A DNA stretch of 64,000 nucleotides, taken from positions 31,062,001 to 31,126,000 of the forward strand of contig NC_077222.1 in the NCBI RefSeq assembly GCF_024763615.1, in the 5' to 3' direction. Below, piece by piece: positions 1-10,134 of the stretch. Source of the DNA: Phlebotomus papatasi (lineage: Eukaryota > Arthropoda > Insecta > Diptera > Psychodidae). The notes under the pieces are model-generated. The model worked only from the letters and a program-made list of their open reading frames with translations, ran no database searches and had not been told where the DNA came from. A program made the position numbers and the translations under genes. Every line of letters starts with the position of its first letter. The first letter of the stretch is position 1.

Positions 1-52
1 ATCAACTTCAAAGATCAATTTCAAATGCTCAACAATCTTTAAAGGATACATA

Positions 53-350
53 CAGTAGAGTCTCGCTATAAGCCATCGCTCTATCAATTCCAATTAAGTT
101 AGGTTATGTTTTTTAGTATGCGACATGCATAATTATTTTAATATTTTTGGCAAACTTTATTAAGTAGTTGTGATAATTGTGATCCACAATGAAGAGAGCA
201 AGGACAAGTACCACAATCGCAAAGAAAGTGGAAGTCGTCGAGCAATTTCAATACTAAAAATCGTTGATAATTTTAAAAAATTACATGGACTATAGTGCGA
301 CCCAAGTGTCAAATCTGAAACCAAATATGGACTATAACGAGACTCTACTG
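53..350 (+). mobile_element. pogo-type MITE, copy A
   Basis: Begins CAGTAGAGTCTCGCTATA and ends with the imperfect inverted repeat of it (GAGACTCTACTG), with TA on both sides as in Tc1/mariner-pogo elements. Positions 189-257 encode a 22-codon reading frame beginning MKRARTSTTIAKKV and then a stop. This resembles the start of the CENP-B/psq-like DNA-binding domain of pogo/Tigger transposases, so the element looks like an internal deletion derivative of an autonomous pogo element. An inverted copy lies at 439-767 and a partial one at 37277-37551. Confidence 0.8.
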
Positions 351-438
351 TATTTTCAATTTAGTTCAAATATCGAAAGAAATGACAAATCTGATTAGAC
401 ACTCTAGTCCCAAAATTATTTCAAATGTTTTGTCTATA

Positions 439-767
439 CAGTAGAGTCTCGCTATAGTCCATATTTGGTTTCAAATTTGACACTTGGGTCGCACTATAGT
501 CCATGTAATTTTTTAAAATTATCAACGATTTTTAGTATTGAAATTGCTCGACGGCTTCCACTTTCTTTGCGATTGTGGTACTTGTCCTTGCTCTCTTCAT
601 TGTGGATCACAATTATCACAACTACTTAATAAAGTTTGCCAAAAATATTAAAATAATTATGCATGTCGCATACTAAAAAACATAACCTAACTTAAAATCA
701 GTGTTTTGAAATCAACGGTCGATAAATTGTGGACTATAGAGCGATGGCCTATAGCGAGACTCTACTG
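439..767 (-). mobile_element. pogo-type MITE, copy B (inverted)
   Basis: Near-identical to the element at 53-350 but in the opposite orientation, 88 bp away, with its own terminal inverted repeats and TA flanks. It carries the same 22-codon transposase start on the minus strand (600 down to 532). Copy B retains about 35 bp near its outer end that copy A lacks. The pair can fold into one stem of roughly 300 bp. Confidence 0.8.
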
Positions 768-926
768 TATTTGTAAAATTGTTTTATGATCCAACTTGTT
801 GGCAACTTGGAATATATTCGCAAAGTTTTTACTACTACTAGTACATTTTTCATGGTTTTATCAGTTCACAATCGATTCGAAACGATTTATAATTCACTTT
901 GAAAATTGTCCAAAATAACGGTAATA

Positions 927-1786
927 GGGTGGAATCACCACTTCTCGCCACCTATATTGGAATTGCTATTTTTCACGATTTATGATATAAATGAGCTGCA
1001 AAGTTATTTGTATTTTTATTGCTGCTACGTATAGTCGAAAAATAACAATTGTTCGTTTTGTATTTAAAATTTTGAGCATTTTTTTAGAGCAATATTTTAG
1101 GGAAGTGCAACGAATCCAATATTTCTTACCAAATATAACAAGTGCTATCAAATATTCATCGAACAAAATTTACGTTTTTGGATAAATAATCTGTCGGTTG
1201 CATATTTAATTACATTCGTAGAATACATAAAATTTGTATTTAGTTTATTAATATTTCATTTAATATTGTTTTTATGTAAAAATTAGGCATGGCGGAAAGT
1301 GGTAATGTTTTTAATTGATTTTACCACATGTCGCCACTGCTTTTTAATAGGCGACGCTAACTTCACTTCGTAGATTCTCAGTTATCAAATCTGATTTGTT
1401 TACTTTCTGCAACAGTCTAATAATTTGATTTCTCCAATAAAACCGAAGAAAATTCATTTAAAGTGAGTAATAAGAAGGTGGTCATGAGGAAAAAGAAATG
1501 CTGAATGTATTCTTTGCATAATATTGCCCAAAATAATCGAGTTTGTACGTTTTCAAGAGGGTGGCGAGAAGTGGTTACAAAACAGGCGAAAAGTGGTAAA
1601 AAGTAGCGACGAAGTGATTATTTTTGCATTGTTAATAAAAATCAGTTTTTTAAGTAGTTCAGCATTAAATTGGAGTACTCCTTTTTTGATGAATCTGGAG
1701 TCAATACATCTCAGTAACTCAGTCAAAAGTTATAATCAAATTAATTTCATATTTTTCTAAAAGTGGCGATAAGTGGTTACTCCACC
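927..1786. mobile_element. Candidate TIR element (GGTGGA...TCCACC)
   Basis: The left end at 928-948 and the right end at 1763-1786 are imperfect inverted repeats (left GGTGGAATCACCACTT; the right read in reverse differs at two or three positions). TA lies just outside both ends. Related subterminal motifs (GTGGCGA, AAGTGGTAA) recur inside at about 1290-1350 and 1560-1610. No transposase frame is seen. Short open frames inside are not supported as genes. Confidence 0.5.
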
Positions 1787-3100
1787 TTATAGCATAATAT
1801 TGTTTTGTTCAGATTTATTCGGAATTCCAAGACCTTTCCAATGAACCTAAACCTACTCAAATCGGCCGAGCGATACGCTTACTTGAACATTTTTAACATT
1901 TAACTTTGAAATATCAAATGACTAAATCCAGCGAGAACAATTAACTAAAAAAGGGCAGCATTTTCAGCATATTTTTTCTGAAACGCTGCCTTTTTTTAGC
2001 TAACTGTGCTCACTGGGAACATACGAAAAAGAGGCAAAGGCATCGTATGCTTTCCGAACTTGTAACTTTGATGCTGCATGTACAACGTATATACACAATT
2101 TATACGTAATTTGGTCCCGCCGGGTATTGGAAAAAATGACGTTTCCGCTTGGAATTTTGTTACAAGGTTGGTGTCAAAAAACAAATGGCGGGCATTGGCG
2201 GGAAACGTTAAATTTGACGTCTAGATTTTTGGGGGCGAGCGTACCCATAAAGTTTGAACAAGTTTTTTGAAAATTTAAGAAAAAAATGTTTTTCAAATTC
2301 ATGTAATTTATTTATGTAAAGAACCAGCGCGATTCTGAATATTCGAAAACCGCGTTGTGATGCACAAAATGCGTCACAACAATTGACCCCGGAATAGTTT
2401 GTGCTAATTCAGGGAAATATTGACCCAATAAGGGCAATATTTAATTATGATTAATTTAGTCATACACAAATAGTGTAAATCCTCTTATAATGTCAATACA
2501 ATTAGATTGAGTTGATTTAAATTCAATTGAATTTAAGCGAATAAGCATATTACGCCAAAATTGAATGAATGTGACAGATATTTAAACTCAATTTAATTAA
2601 TTGAACCAAAGGTAGGTGAAATTGTAATTATCTCATCACAATCTTAGTATCAAAGGTCTATTCTCTCCTGCTCATCCCTATACAATAACATCTAACTTTT
2701 ATTCTTCGCTAATGGATTATATATTGAACATTGAGTACAAAGAAAACCATTCTCTGAAGATATTCAAGGAGAGAGAGAGAGAGAAAAAGAGAAATTTGTT
2801 AAATTTTACCTCAAGTCTTTAAGAAACTCTATCTATGTAGTTCTTGTAACAAATAATCGACCCTTCACATATTAATGTAATTGAAATTCAAATTGAAATT
2901 TTAAAAAATTACAATGAAAGCAAATATTCACTTTTATACAATTTATTCCACTAAAAGAACAAAGAGCATTTTCCATTTTCTTCAGATATAGATTTCTATA
3001 GTTCTTTCTCCCTTCATTTCAAATTAACTTTGTGAAACAATATTGCATGGATGACATTTTCACATAATATTAAATGACAAAAGAAATGACTGAAAATGAA
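1787..3100. other. Intergenic, no gene seen
   Basis: AT-rich sequence without a supportable reading frame. It holds an A-rich hairpin at about 1953-2000 (AGGCAGC-type stem ending in a T run) and a short GA microsatellite at about 2770-2792. Confidence 0.5.
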
Positions 3101-3342
3101 AATTTCAATTTTTTTTTTTTTTTTTTAATACTGCCAATAGGACGAGTTTATTCACTATCTGTCATGTTGATTTATATTACATTAATGACAATTAGTAGAA
3201 TTCAAGACAAATGTAGTTTGCAATAATTACATAGACAATAAACTGATTATAAAATACTTAAGGAAAAACTTGAAGACATTAACCAAATGTTAATGTCTTC
3301 ACCCATCGCCGACTTTCCTAAGGTTTTCGAAACATAGGGTCA

Positions 3343-6036
3343 TCACTCCCATCTTGAGGGCAGATCACGAAGATTTACCCTCTTCAGGCGGTTGTAAAAC
3401 GGCTTGTCTGCTAACTCCACTGCGAGGTTGTTTGGATGCTGCTGAATCCTTCTTTTATATTGAAGGCTTATTTTCTGGATTTCCTGTTTGACCGTGTTTA
3501 TTTGTAAGTCGTTGTGAATTACTTCGTTCCTAACATACCACGGAACCCCTGCGAGTTGTCTCAATACTTTAGACTGGAAACGCTGGAGCACACTGAGGTT
3601 TGAATCACTGGTAGATCCCCATAACTGAATTCCGTAACTCCATATAGGCTTCAATACGGCTTTATACACTAGTGCTTTGGAAGAAATAGACAGTTTGGAG
3701 TGGTGTCCGATCAGCCAGTAAAGCTTTTTGTAGCTAATTTTTAACTGGGCTACCTTCTGCTTCAGGTGATGTTTCCAGGTGAGTCTTTGGTCAAGATGCA
3801 TGCCAAGATACTTAACATGCTTAGCGCGAGGAATTTTGATCCCATTAAACTCAACTTGTGGACAAGACATTTTCTTCAGAGTAAAGGTAATATGGGACGA
3901 CTTGGTCTCATTTACTTTCAGCCTCCATGCCCTCATCCATTTCTCGACTTTTTTGAGGTGGTCTTGCAATTCTCTACTAGCCGTATTTGGGTTTTTATGT
4001 GAAGACATAATTGCAGTGTCGTCCACGAATGTAGCAATTGAAGTACAGTCAGAAGTAGGTATATCCGCAGTATAGATTTGATAAAGCATAGGGCCAAGTA
4101 CGCTTCCCTGAGGCACTCCAGATTGTATCTCATACAGATTGGAAGTTGCTGACTGGTGCTTCACCCGAAATCTTCTCTCTTTTAAGTAGGACTCAAAAAA
4201 CTTGTGATACTGGTTAGGGAGCCTTTGCTGAATTTTGATTAGAAGACCTTCGTGCCAAACTTTATCAAAAGCTTGAGCTATATCAAGAAAAACAGATGAG
4301 CAGTATTTCTTCTGATCAAGTGCTGACTGGACCTCTGCCACAACTCTATGCACCTGCTCCACCGTCGAATGCTCAGGCCTACAACCAAATTGGTGGTCGG
4401 GTATAATATTATTAGTTTTCAGTACTGGTCTCAGTTTCTGAAGTACTAATTTCTCACATAGCTTAGACAAAGTGGGCAAAAGACTGATTGGACGATATGA
4501 AGAGACAATTGTAGGATCCTTCCCAGGCTTCGGAATCATTATAATAGTTGAAATTTTCCATGCTGAGGGGAAATAACCAATTCTTAGAATTGCATTCACA
4601 ATGAACGTAAAAAGTCTCACGCAGCACATAGGCATCATCTTCAACATTCGACCGTTCACGAGGTCCCAACCTGGCGCTTTCTTTGGATTGATGTCCATTT
4701 TAAGTGTCCGAACTACATCCTTGATTTTGATTTTAACATGGGCACAAGCAGTACTACTAGAGGTCTGATTCGACTGGTGTAAAACTGGATTCTCCACATC
4801 GTCCTGGGAAGCAGGATATGGCGTGAAGACTTCGGAAAGGTGATCGGCAAAAATCTGGGATTTCTCCTCATCACTCCTAGCCCAGAGGTTTCTCGAATTT
4901 CTGATCGGCGGCTGGGGCATTTTTGGTTTCTTGTGACTATTAACGGCTTTCCAAAGACTGTAACCCGAATCAGGAGATGGAGATAGGCCAGAGAGATATT
5001 CATGAAAATCTTCAGTACGCTCTATTACTAAAAGCTTTGTGATACGTTTTGAAAGTTTATTTAACTCCTTTTTCGTCACAGGTGATCTATTCGCTTGAAA
5101 TCGTTTTCTCACAGCTCTTTTCTGTTTTATGAGGTCCAAGATTTCTTTGGATAGCTTAAAAAGCGTAGCAGGCACTTTATGGTCCGTCGGAGGAGTTGCT
5201 ACAGCGGCCGCTTCTTTTAAAAGATTAGTAAGATAAGTTACTGCTGTATCTATATCGTCTTCAGTCTTCAGAGGAATATTCTCATTACAGTTGGTCATCA
5301 GAAAATTTTTGAAATCAATCCAATTAGTTTTGCTGTTGGTCAGTTTTGTTTGGCGCGCAACTTTAACAGGTTTAATTCCCATTTTGATAAGAAGCGGCGA
5401 ATGATCAGATGATAGATCAAGACAAGTGTTTATTTGTGTGCAATTGACATTTATGTTTTTAGTGATGGCGAAGTCGATCAGGTCAGGAATCTTTTTTATG
5501 TCGGTAGGCCAGTATGTGGGACTTCCGGGGGATAAGCATACTAAATTGTTTTTGTTCACAGACTCTAGGAGTTGACGTCCCTTTGGATTGCACAGGCGAG
5601 AGCCCCAAAACACATGTTTTGCGTTGTAATCTCCTCCGGCCAAAAATTTATCTCCAAGAGACAGAAAATATTTTGAGAATTGCTCTTCTGTGACTGTGAA
5701 TCTAGGCGGACAATAAATGGCTGAGATTGAGAATTGCCCGAATTTTTCCATAACTACTATGCTTGTAGCTTGCAGATGCCTGAATTTATGCTTAGGAAGT
5801 TCGTGGTGCTTTATTCCTCTTTTAACGAGGATCGCCGTCCCCCCGTGTGCCTTGCCATCAGGATGTCTTGTATCATAGGTAATGTATCCACGAATACAAA
5901 AGAAGTTCTTTTCTGTGAAGTGGGTTTCAGATATCAGCATGATATCAATTTCGTGCATTGACAAAAACTTTTGCAATTCTAATTTACGTGGCGATAGCCC
6001 ATTAGCGTTCCATATACCAATATTTAACATACTCAT
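3343..6036 (-). CDS. LINE ORF2: endonuclease-reverse transcriptase
   Basis: 897 aa, uninterrupted. An apurinic/apyrimidinic-type endonuclease domain fills about residues 1-225 (IGIWNANGLS at the start, ISETHFTE, GGDYNAKH, and SDHSPLL with the catalytic Asp-His near residue 209). The reverse transcriptase domain follows at about 480-760, with YRPISLLPTLSKLCEK, an FLDIAQAFDKVWH block and the active-site box FVDDTAIM near 669-672 (FVDD in place of the commoner YADD). There is no RNase H domain, which fits the Jockey clade. The start ATG overlaps the ORF1 stop as ATGA, suggesting translation by termination-reinitiation. The protein would nick target DNA and reverse-transcribe the element RNA at the nick. 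Confidence 0.9.
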   Translation of the reverse strand: MSMLNIGIWNANGLSPRKLELQKFLSMHEIDIMLISETHFTEKNFFCIRGYITYDTRHPDGKAHGGTAILVKRGIKHHELPKHKFRHLQATSIVVMEKFGQFSISAIYCPPRFTVTEEQFSKYFLSLGDKFLAGGDYNAKHVFWGSRLCNPKGRQLLESVNKNNLVCLSPGSPTYWPTDIKKIPDLIDFAITKNINVNCTQINTCLDLSSDHSPLLIKMGIKPVKVARQTKLTNSKTNWIDFKNFLMTNCNENIPLKTEDDIDTAVTYLTNLLKEAAAVATPPTDHKVPATLFKLSKEILDLIKQKRAVRKRFQANRSPVTKKELNKLSKRITKLLVIERTEDFHEYLSGLSPSPDSGYSLWKAVNSHKKPKMPQPPIRNSRNLWARSDEEKSQIFADHLSEVFTPYPASQDDVENPVLHQSNQTSSSTACAHVKIKIKDVVRTLKMDINPKKAPGWDLVNGRMLKMMPMCCVRLFTFIVNAILRIGYFPSAWKISTIIMIPKPGKDPTIVSSYRPISLLPTLSKLCEKLVLQKLRPVLKTNNIIPDHQFGCRPEHSTVEQVHRVVAEVQSALDQKKYCSSVFLDIAQAFDKVWHEGLLIKIQQRLPNQYHKFFESYLKERRFRVKHQSATSNLYEIQSGVPQGSVLGPMLYQIYTADIPTSDCTSIATFVDDTAIMSSHKNPNTASRELQDHLKKVEKWMRAWRLKVNETKSSHITFTLKKMSCPQVEFNGIKIPRAKHVKYLGMHLDQRLTWKHHLKQKVAQLKISYKKLYWLIGHHSKLSISSKALVYKAVLKPIWSYGIQLWGSTSDSNLSVLQRFQSKVLRQLAGVPWYVRNEVIHNDLQINTVKQEIQKISLQYKRRIQQHPNNLAVELADKPFYNRLKRVNLRDLPSRWE

Positions 6037-7328
6037 TTCTGGTTCATAAATCTGTTAAGATTGGCAGTCAATGCCTTCACACTTTCCTCAAGGGAATTTT
6101 GTTTTTTTAACATCTCTGTCATATTTACTTGCATAGCATTTATGTTCGACTGCATCATGAAAATGAGCTGCATAATATCATTATTTCCGCGCGATGTATT
6201 TACAGATTGAGTATTAATGAGACCAGAGGCTGTAACATCAGCAAAAGATCTAGTGTTCCTTGGAGGATATCTAACCTCACTTCTATTGACAATATCTGGC
6301 ACCCTTCCAGATCTCAGTTCTCGCCTTTGCCTCGGATTTATTCTCTCCGCGAACTCTTTAAACACTGCGCATCCCTTCCAACTAGCCGCATGACTTCCCC
6401 CGCAATTGTTACAGCGTTTGACAGCAGGATCATCCTTATTTTTCGGACAGGATTCGGTACTATGTTTTCCGGCGCACACGGCACAAATCGTAAGGAGTCG
6501 GCAACGGTTTTTTGTATGATTAAATTCCTGGCAATTGTAGCACCTAATAGGCTCCCTTCTCTTATAGGGTTCCTCAACCCTGACCACACAATGCATGAAT
6601 CGGTTTAGGTTATAAATTGGATGCGACCCGCGAAGACCCTGTGACTCGGGCTCAAGATCGATTATAAAGACTCCCGTTTTTTCACCCCGCCTATTTTTAG
6701 CGTTCGTGACTTTCCTGACATTGTACCCGATTTCTTTTAGTTCAGCCTCCACAACATTACAGTCCGTATCAGGGTATAATCCCTTGAGTGCCACTCTGAG
6801 TGATCGCTCACTCTTCAATTGGAATGTGTAAAAGGGCAACCCACTCTGAAGTAAGGAACTTTGTACTTTTCTATAGTCAGGGACGTTAAACAATTGGAGT
6901 TTAGCTTCGAGACCGTTTTTAAGGACATGTATGTCGAATTTTTGGATATTAAGGTTCTTCATAGCAGCCGTAATCCCCTTAATGTTCGTACTACCTCGAA
7001 TATACAGTGGTGTTGGTTTCTCAAATGTTGCAGATGGTTCTCCGGAATTGCTCGTTGGCGCACTGCTGTCTTTTGTGCTCAGAACACTAAAACGGTTACT
7101 TGTTGGAACTGGAGAATTCCCTTGGACGGCAGTAGGCGTATGTGGTGGCTTTCGTGGGCTTCTTTTTCTCTTCGCGGCAACGAAGTTCTTGTAGATGTCA
7201 GCTCCGGTTACCGCCTTTGAGGTGCTAGCGGCCAGGAGCTGACAGTCTTGTAGACTCCCAGCTGAGATGCTGTTCAAATTACTCTCCGAGGCATCATCCA
7301 TCTCTCCCTCGGACTCAGAGTCGGGCAT
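6033..7328 (-). CDS. LINE ORF1: gag-like RNA-binding protein
   Basis: 431 aa counted from the first ATG at 7328; the frame stays open 15 codons further upstream but without an ATG. The N-terminal third is acidic, Ser-rich and probably disordered. A middle region of about 110 residues resembles the domain that precedes the zinc knuckles in arthropod gag proteins (PRE_C2HC type). Three Cys-His knuckles follow at about residues 262-318: CYNCQEFNHTKNRC, CAVCAGKHSTESC and CNNCGGSHAASWKGC. A coiled-coil-like tail with Met and Asn repeats ends the protein. It would coat element RNA and form the ribonucleoprotein. Its TGA stop overlaps the ORF2 start by four bases. Confidence 0.88.
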   Translation of the reverse strand: MPDSESEGEMDDASESNLNSISAGSLQDCQLLAASTSKAVTGADIYKNFVAAKRKRSPRKPPHTPTAVQGNSPVPTSNRFSVLSTKDSSAPTSNSGEPSATFEKPTPLYIRGSTNIKGITAAMKNLNIQKFDIHVLKNGLEAKLQLFNVPDYRKVQSSLLQSGLPFYTFQLKSERSLRVALKGLYPDTDCNVVEAELKEIGYNVRKVTNAKNRRGEKTGVFIIDLEPESQGLRGSHPIYNLNRFMHCVVRVEEPYKRREPIRCYNCQEFNHTKNRCRLLTICAVCAGKHSTESCPKNKDDPAVKRCNNCGGSHAASWKGCAVFKEFAERINPRQRRELRSGRVPDIVNRSEVRYPPRNTRSFADVTASGLINTQSVNTSRGNNDIMQLIFMMQSNINAMQVNMTEMLKKQNSLEESVKALTANLNRFMNQK

Positions 7329-8216
7329 ATTGTGGGAACCAAGACTACTATGTCGCCAGTCCGGTAACCTCACAATTGCCTGGACTAGACTGAAGATTCA
7401 CCTTCAGATCCAGACACCAAGGATGAAGAAACTTGTATAGGTGATTAGACCCGTAGGTCACAGGAGTCTGTAAGAAATGGCCTCAAGTGCTCAAAACAAA
7501 AGAATTCCTTTTGAAAAATATAATTTCTTTCGGAGCTCAATATATTTTGGATAGTGACACTTGCCTGTCAAAGTGACAATTTCAATTTGAATTTTCACAA
7601 TTTCTTTACGTTCATCAATAAAATTTTGCATATCACTTGCACTTATTCGTTCTCTTCGATAGAGGTACAGTATACTGTTGAAACTAATTATTAAATACCC
7701 TAATTCTCTTACCTTTGTTAATAAAAATAATAATAAGATATCAGTAGGGGACGCTGGGGCAAAAAGTCAAAAAAAAAGACTGGAGCAAAAGGGGCAAATA
7801 AAAACGGATATTTTATTTTATTTTTTTTTAGAAGCTATCCGAACGCCCCAGAAATTTCTAATTAGTGCAGTTGTATTGAAAATTTACCGCTCTATAACTT
7901 TGTGAAAGTCATTTTCCTTTATTTTGTAAGGAAATACATTTATTGAGCCGTTTTCTAAAAGGTAATTTAGTGATCATTCTCAAAAATGCTTGGGCAAATA
8001 GCGTTTATAACAAAGAGTGATCCATATAAGCCGAAACTTTGAAAGATAAACATTCTCAGACAAATTAATATATATAAACATTTTTACATTCTTATGTCGA
8101 TTCAAAAATGAAGACACTTAATATATGATTTATGATAGTGAGATCTAACTCTTTGAATAACAGCGTTTTTTCTATCCGAAACAGAAAAGCGCTTTTCAAT
8201 TTATTTTCCAAAGGCT

Positions 8217-8450
8217 ATAGTAAGTGTACCAAATTCCGGCCAGCTTGCAAGTCCGGCCACATTTTTTTATTCCTCAAATTTCCATGACTTTTAATTTATG
8301 CATACTCTAGGTCTAGAGATAAATACAATGTAAAAAAATAACAAGAAATGTAGCTTCGATAAACGAGAAGATGTGAAAAAGCCATTTGAAGAATTCCCAA
8401 AGGGGCAAGAAACTATGAGAATGAAAGTGGCCGAAATAGGGGACCAAAGC
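8217..8450. repeat. Small inverted-repeat element (TTCCGGCCA / TGGCCGAAA)
   Basis: GTGTACCAAATTCCGGCCA near 8225 is mirrored by AGTGGCCGAAATAGGGG near 8426. The left terminus matches the start of the element at 63789 (GTGTGCCAAATTTCGGCCAG), so both belong to one family. It lies nested in the 7747-9724 element. Confidence 0.5.
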
Positions 8451-8696
8451 TATGTCTACATTTTTATTCATTTTAAAGCGTATTAAGAATGATTTTAAAG
8501 TAAATAAAGACGATAAACTTTCTACAAGGTTCCAAGCAACACTTCTTAAAAAAAAGTAACAAGGAAATTCAATTTGTATTAAAAATATTACATTTTGTTG
8601 CGAATCTGCTTTGAGGCATACCCTGCCTGGGGGATCCTGCATGGCACTCTTTAGGGGATAAGTGCCATGCATTATTGAATTTTTTAGTTACCCCTA

Positions 8697-8880
8697 ATAC
8701 TTCATGCGAGCCACACATATACCCAACGCACAATGACTTTTGTTTTGTAAACATGTTTTTTACATTTCAATAAGAGTGAATGAAATTTCGATCTAGTCAT
8801 CTCGCTCACTCTCATAGGAAATTTTAAAAACATGTTTACAAACAAAAGTTATTGTGCGCTGGTGAATACTCGCAGCGAAG
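8697..8880. repeat. Foldback MITE-like palindrome
   Basis: CGCACAATGACTTTTGTTTT at 8728-8747 returns inverted at about 8837-8858, and the intervening 8762-8822 is itself a degenerate palindrome centred near 8794. The flanking CTTCATGCGAGC recurs at about 48969, so related debris lies near the esterase array. Confidence 0.5.
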
Positions 8881-9726
8881 TAAAGAAAAGTGTTGTTGAA
8901 TTTATCTCCTGGCCTTTGTTTTTCTCCCTGCCGTCGTAGTCTCCGGTCAAATCCGCAACAATATCAAGCTTGAGACTTTGAAAATTTGGCACACTTATCC
9001 TATTATTTTTGGCAGGAAAATTCTATTTCTCCATTCTGAAAGGGCAAAGAGTTTCCGAGCAAATGTCACTTAAGTGCAGACTAAAAACAAAACAAAAAAA
9101 TAATGGAACGAAGTGTTTTATGTTCTTTTAAAACTAAATATCTCAGATTCAATAAAACTCGACAGAATTTTTGTCCTCCAGAGCATACGTTGGGTGTGTG
9201 TATTATTTAATTTTTTCGGGTCCATAACTATAACTGTCAACAACAACAACAAGTGGCAACACATGACAATGATGTTTCTTTTCGTCATGAGACATCAGAA
9301 ATTGCTTCGGTTTTTGTTACTTTTTGCCCCATACATTTTATTACTTTTTACCCCAAATGGTTATTTTTAATAAAATAATTTCTGGAGAAAAGAATCTTTA
9401 GAAAATGCTAAAACGGATAGCGATTTCGTATTTAAAGAATCCAAATAATTTAGAAAATATTCACCAGTGCATCAATTTTGGAAAATAAATAGGTAAAAAT
9501 TGATAACTTCTGCAAGGAAAATATTTCAAAAACAGGGCTAAAAATTTCAAACATTTTTTTTTTATTTTCTAAATTTCTTGTTAGAATTCTTTCTTGTTTG
9601 AATTCTAAGACACTTACGACATTGAAGAAGATCTACGAAAAAAATTTAAGCCGCTATCTTTTTCATCTTGGAAGATATTAAATTTTGAAATTTTTTATTT
9701 GTGGCCTATTGCCCCAGTCTCCCCTA

Positions 9727-10130
9727 TGCTCTATAGCTAAAATAATACTTGGGACTTTCAGGGAACCCCTCCGCCATAAGTCGACCCTGGTGGAACTACG
9801 AATATTCCCCTCATTTTCCGCCACTCGTCGTGCGATGTTGTTTTTATTTTTGGACACGTTTTAGAGATTCCTTAAGAGGACATTTCGTAACAATGTTTTT
9901 TTTTCAAGATCCAACATTAAAAAGGCCCTAGATAGTGTATTTCTCAACGAATGGCATCATGTTTGGGCTCGTTGGAAAGGTCTTGGAATCCATGAGAAGT
10001 CTGGATAGATTCTAATCGGTTTTGAAACGGTAATGACTTGATTATGTACTGACGACTAATTTTTGCTGAAAATGTATTTTATTACTCCTAAACCATTTTG
10101 AGCGACATTTTGAATGAGCTATGAATGGCT
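9727..10130. other. Intergenic, no gene seen
   Basis: No supportable coding frame, RNA gene or clear repeat boundary. The phrase around 9970-10000 (a run meaning roughly 'fast fall in GAAAGGTCTTGGAATCC') weakly resembles 1815-1845 in reverse, hinting at a shared old repeat. Confidence 0.4.
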
Positions 10131-10134
10131 TTAA

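Larger units (their letters stand above)
3109..7577 (-). mobile_element. Full-length Jockey-clade non-LTR retrotransposon (LINE)
   Basis: A 4.5 kb LINE on the minus strand with a 5' leader (7329-7577), a gag-like ORF1, an endonuclease/reverse transcriptase ORF2, a 3' UTR of about 0.2 kb holding an AATAAA signal near 3145-3155, and an A tail (seen as T at 3109-3126). The 11 bp AATTTCAATTT lies directly outside both ends (3101-3111 and 7578-7588); I read it as the target-site duplication, partly shared with the A tail. Both ORFs are uninterrupted, so the copy is young. No terminal repeats are present, as expected of a LINE. Confidence 0.85.
7747..9724. mobile_element. TIR element, GGGGA-CTGGGGCAA termini
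   Basis: The left end reads GGGGACGCTGGGGCAAAA and the right end, reversed, GGGGAGACTGGGGCAA; both are flanked by TA (7745-7746 and 9725-9726). The interior (about 2 kb) has no transposase frame and itself holds two smaller inverted-repeat elements (8217-8450 and 8697-8880). This is a non-autonomous DNA transposon of undetermined superfamily; the TA flank suggests Tc1/mariner-like integration. Confidence 0.6.
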
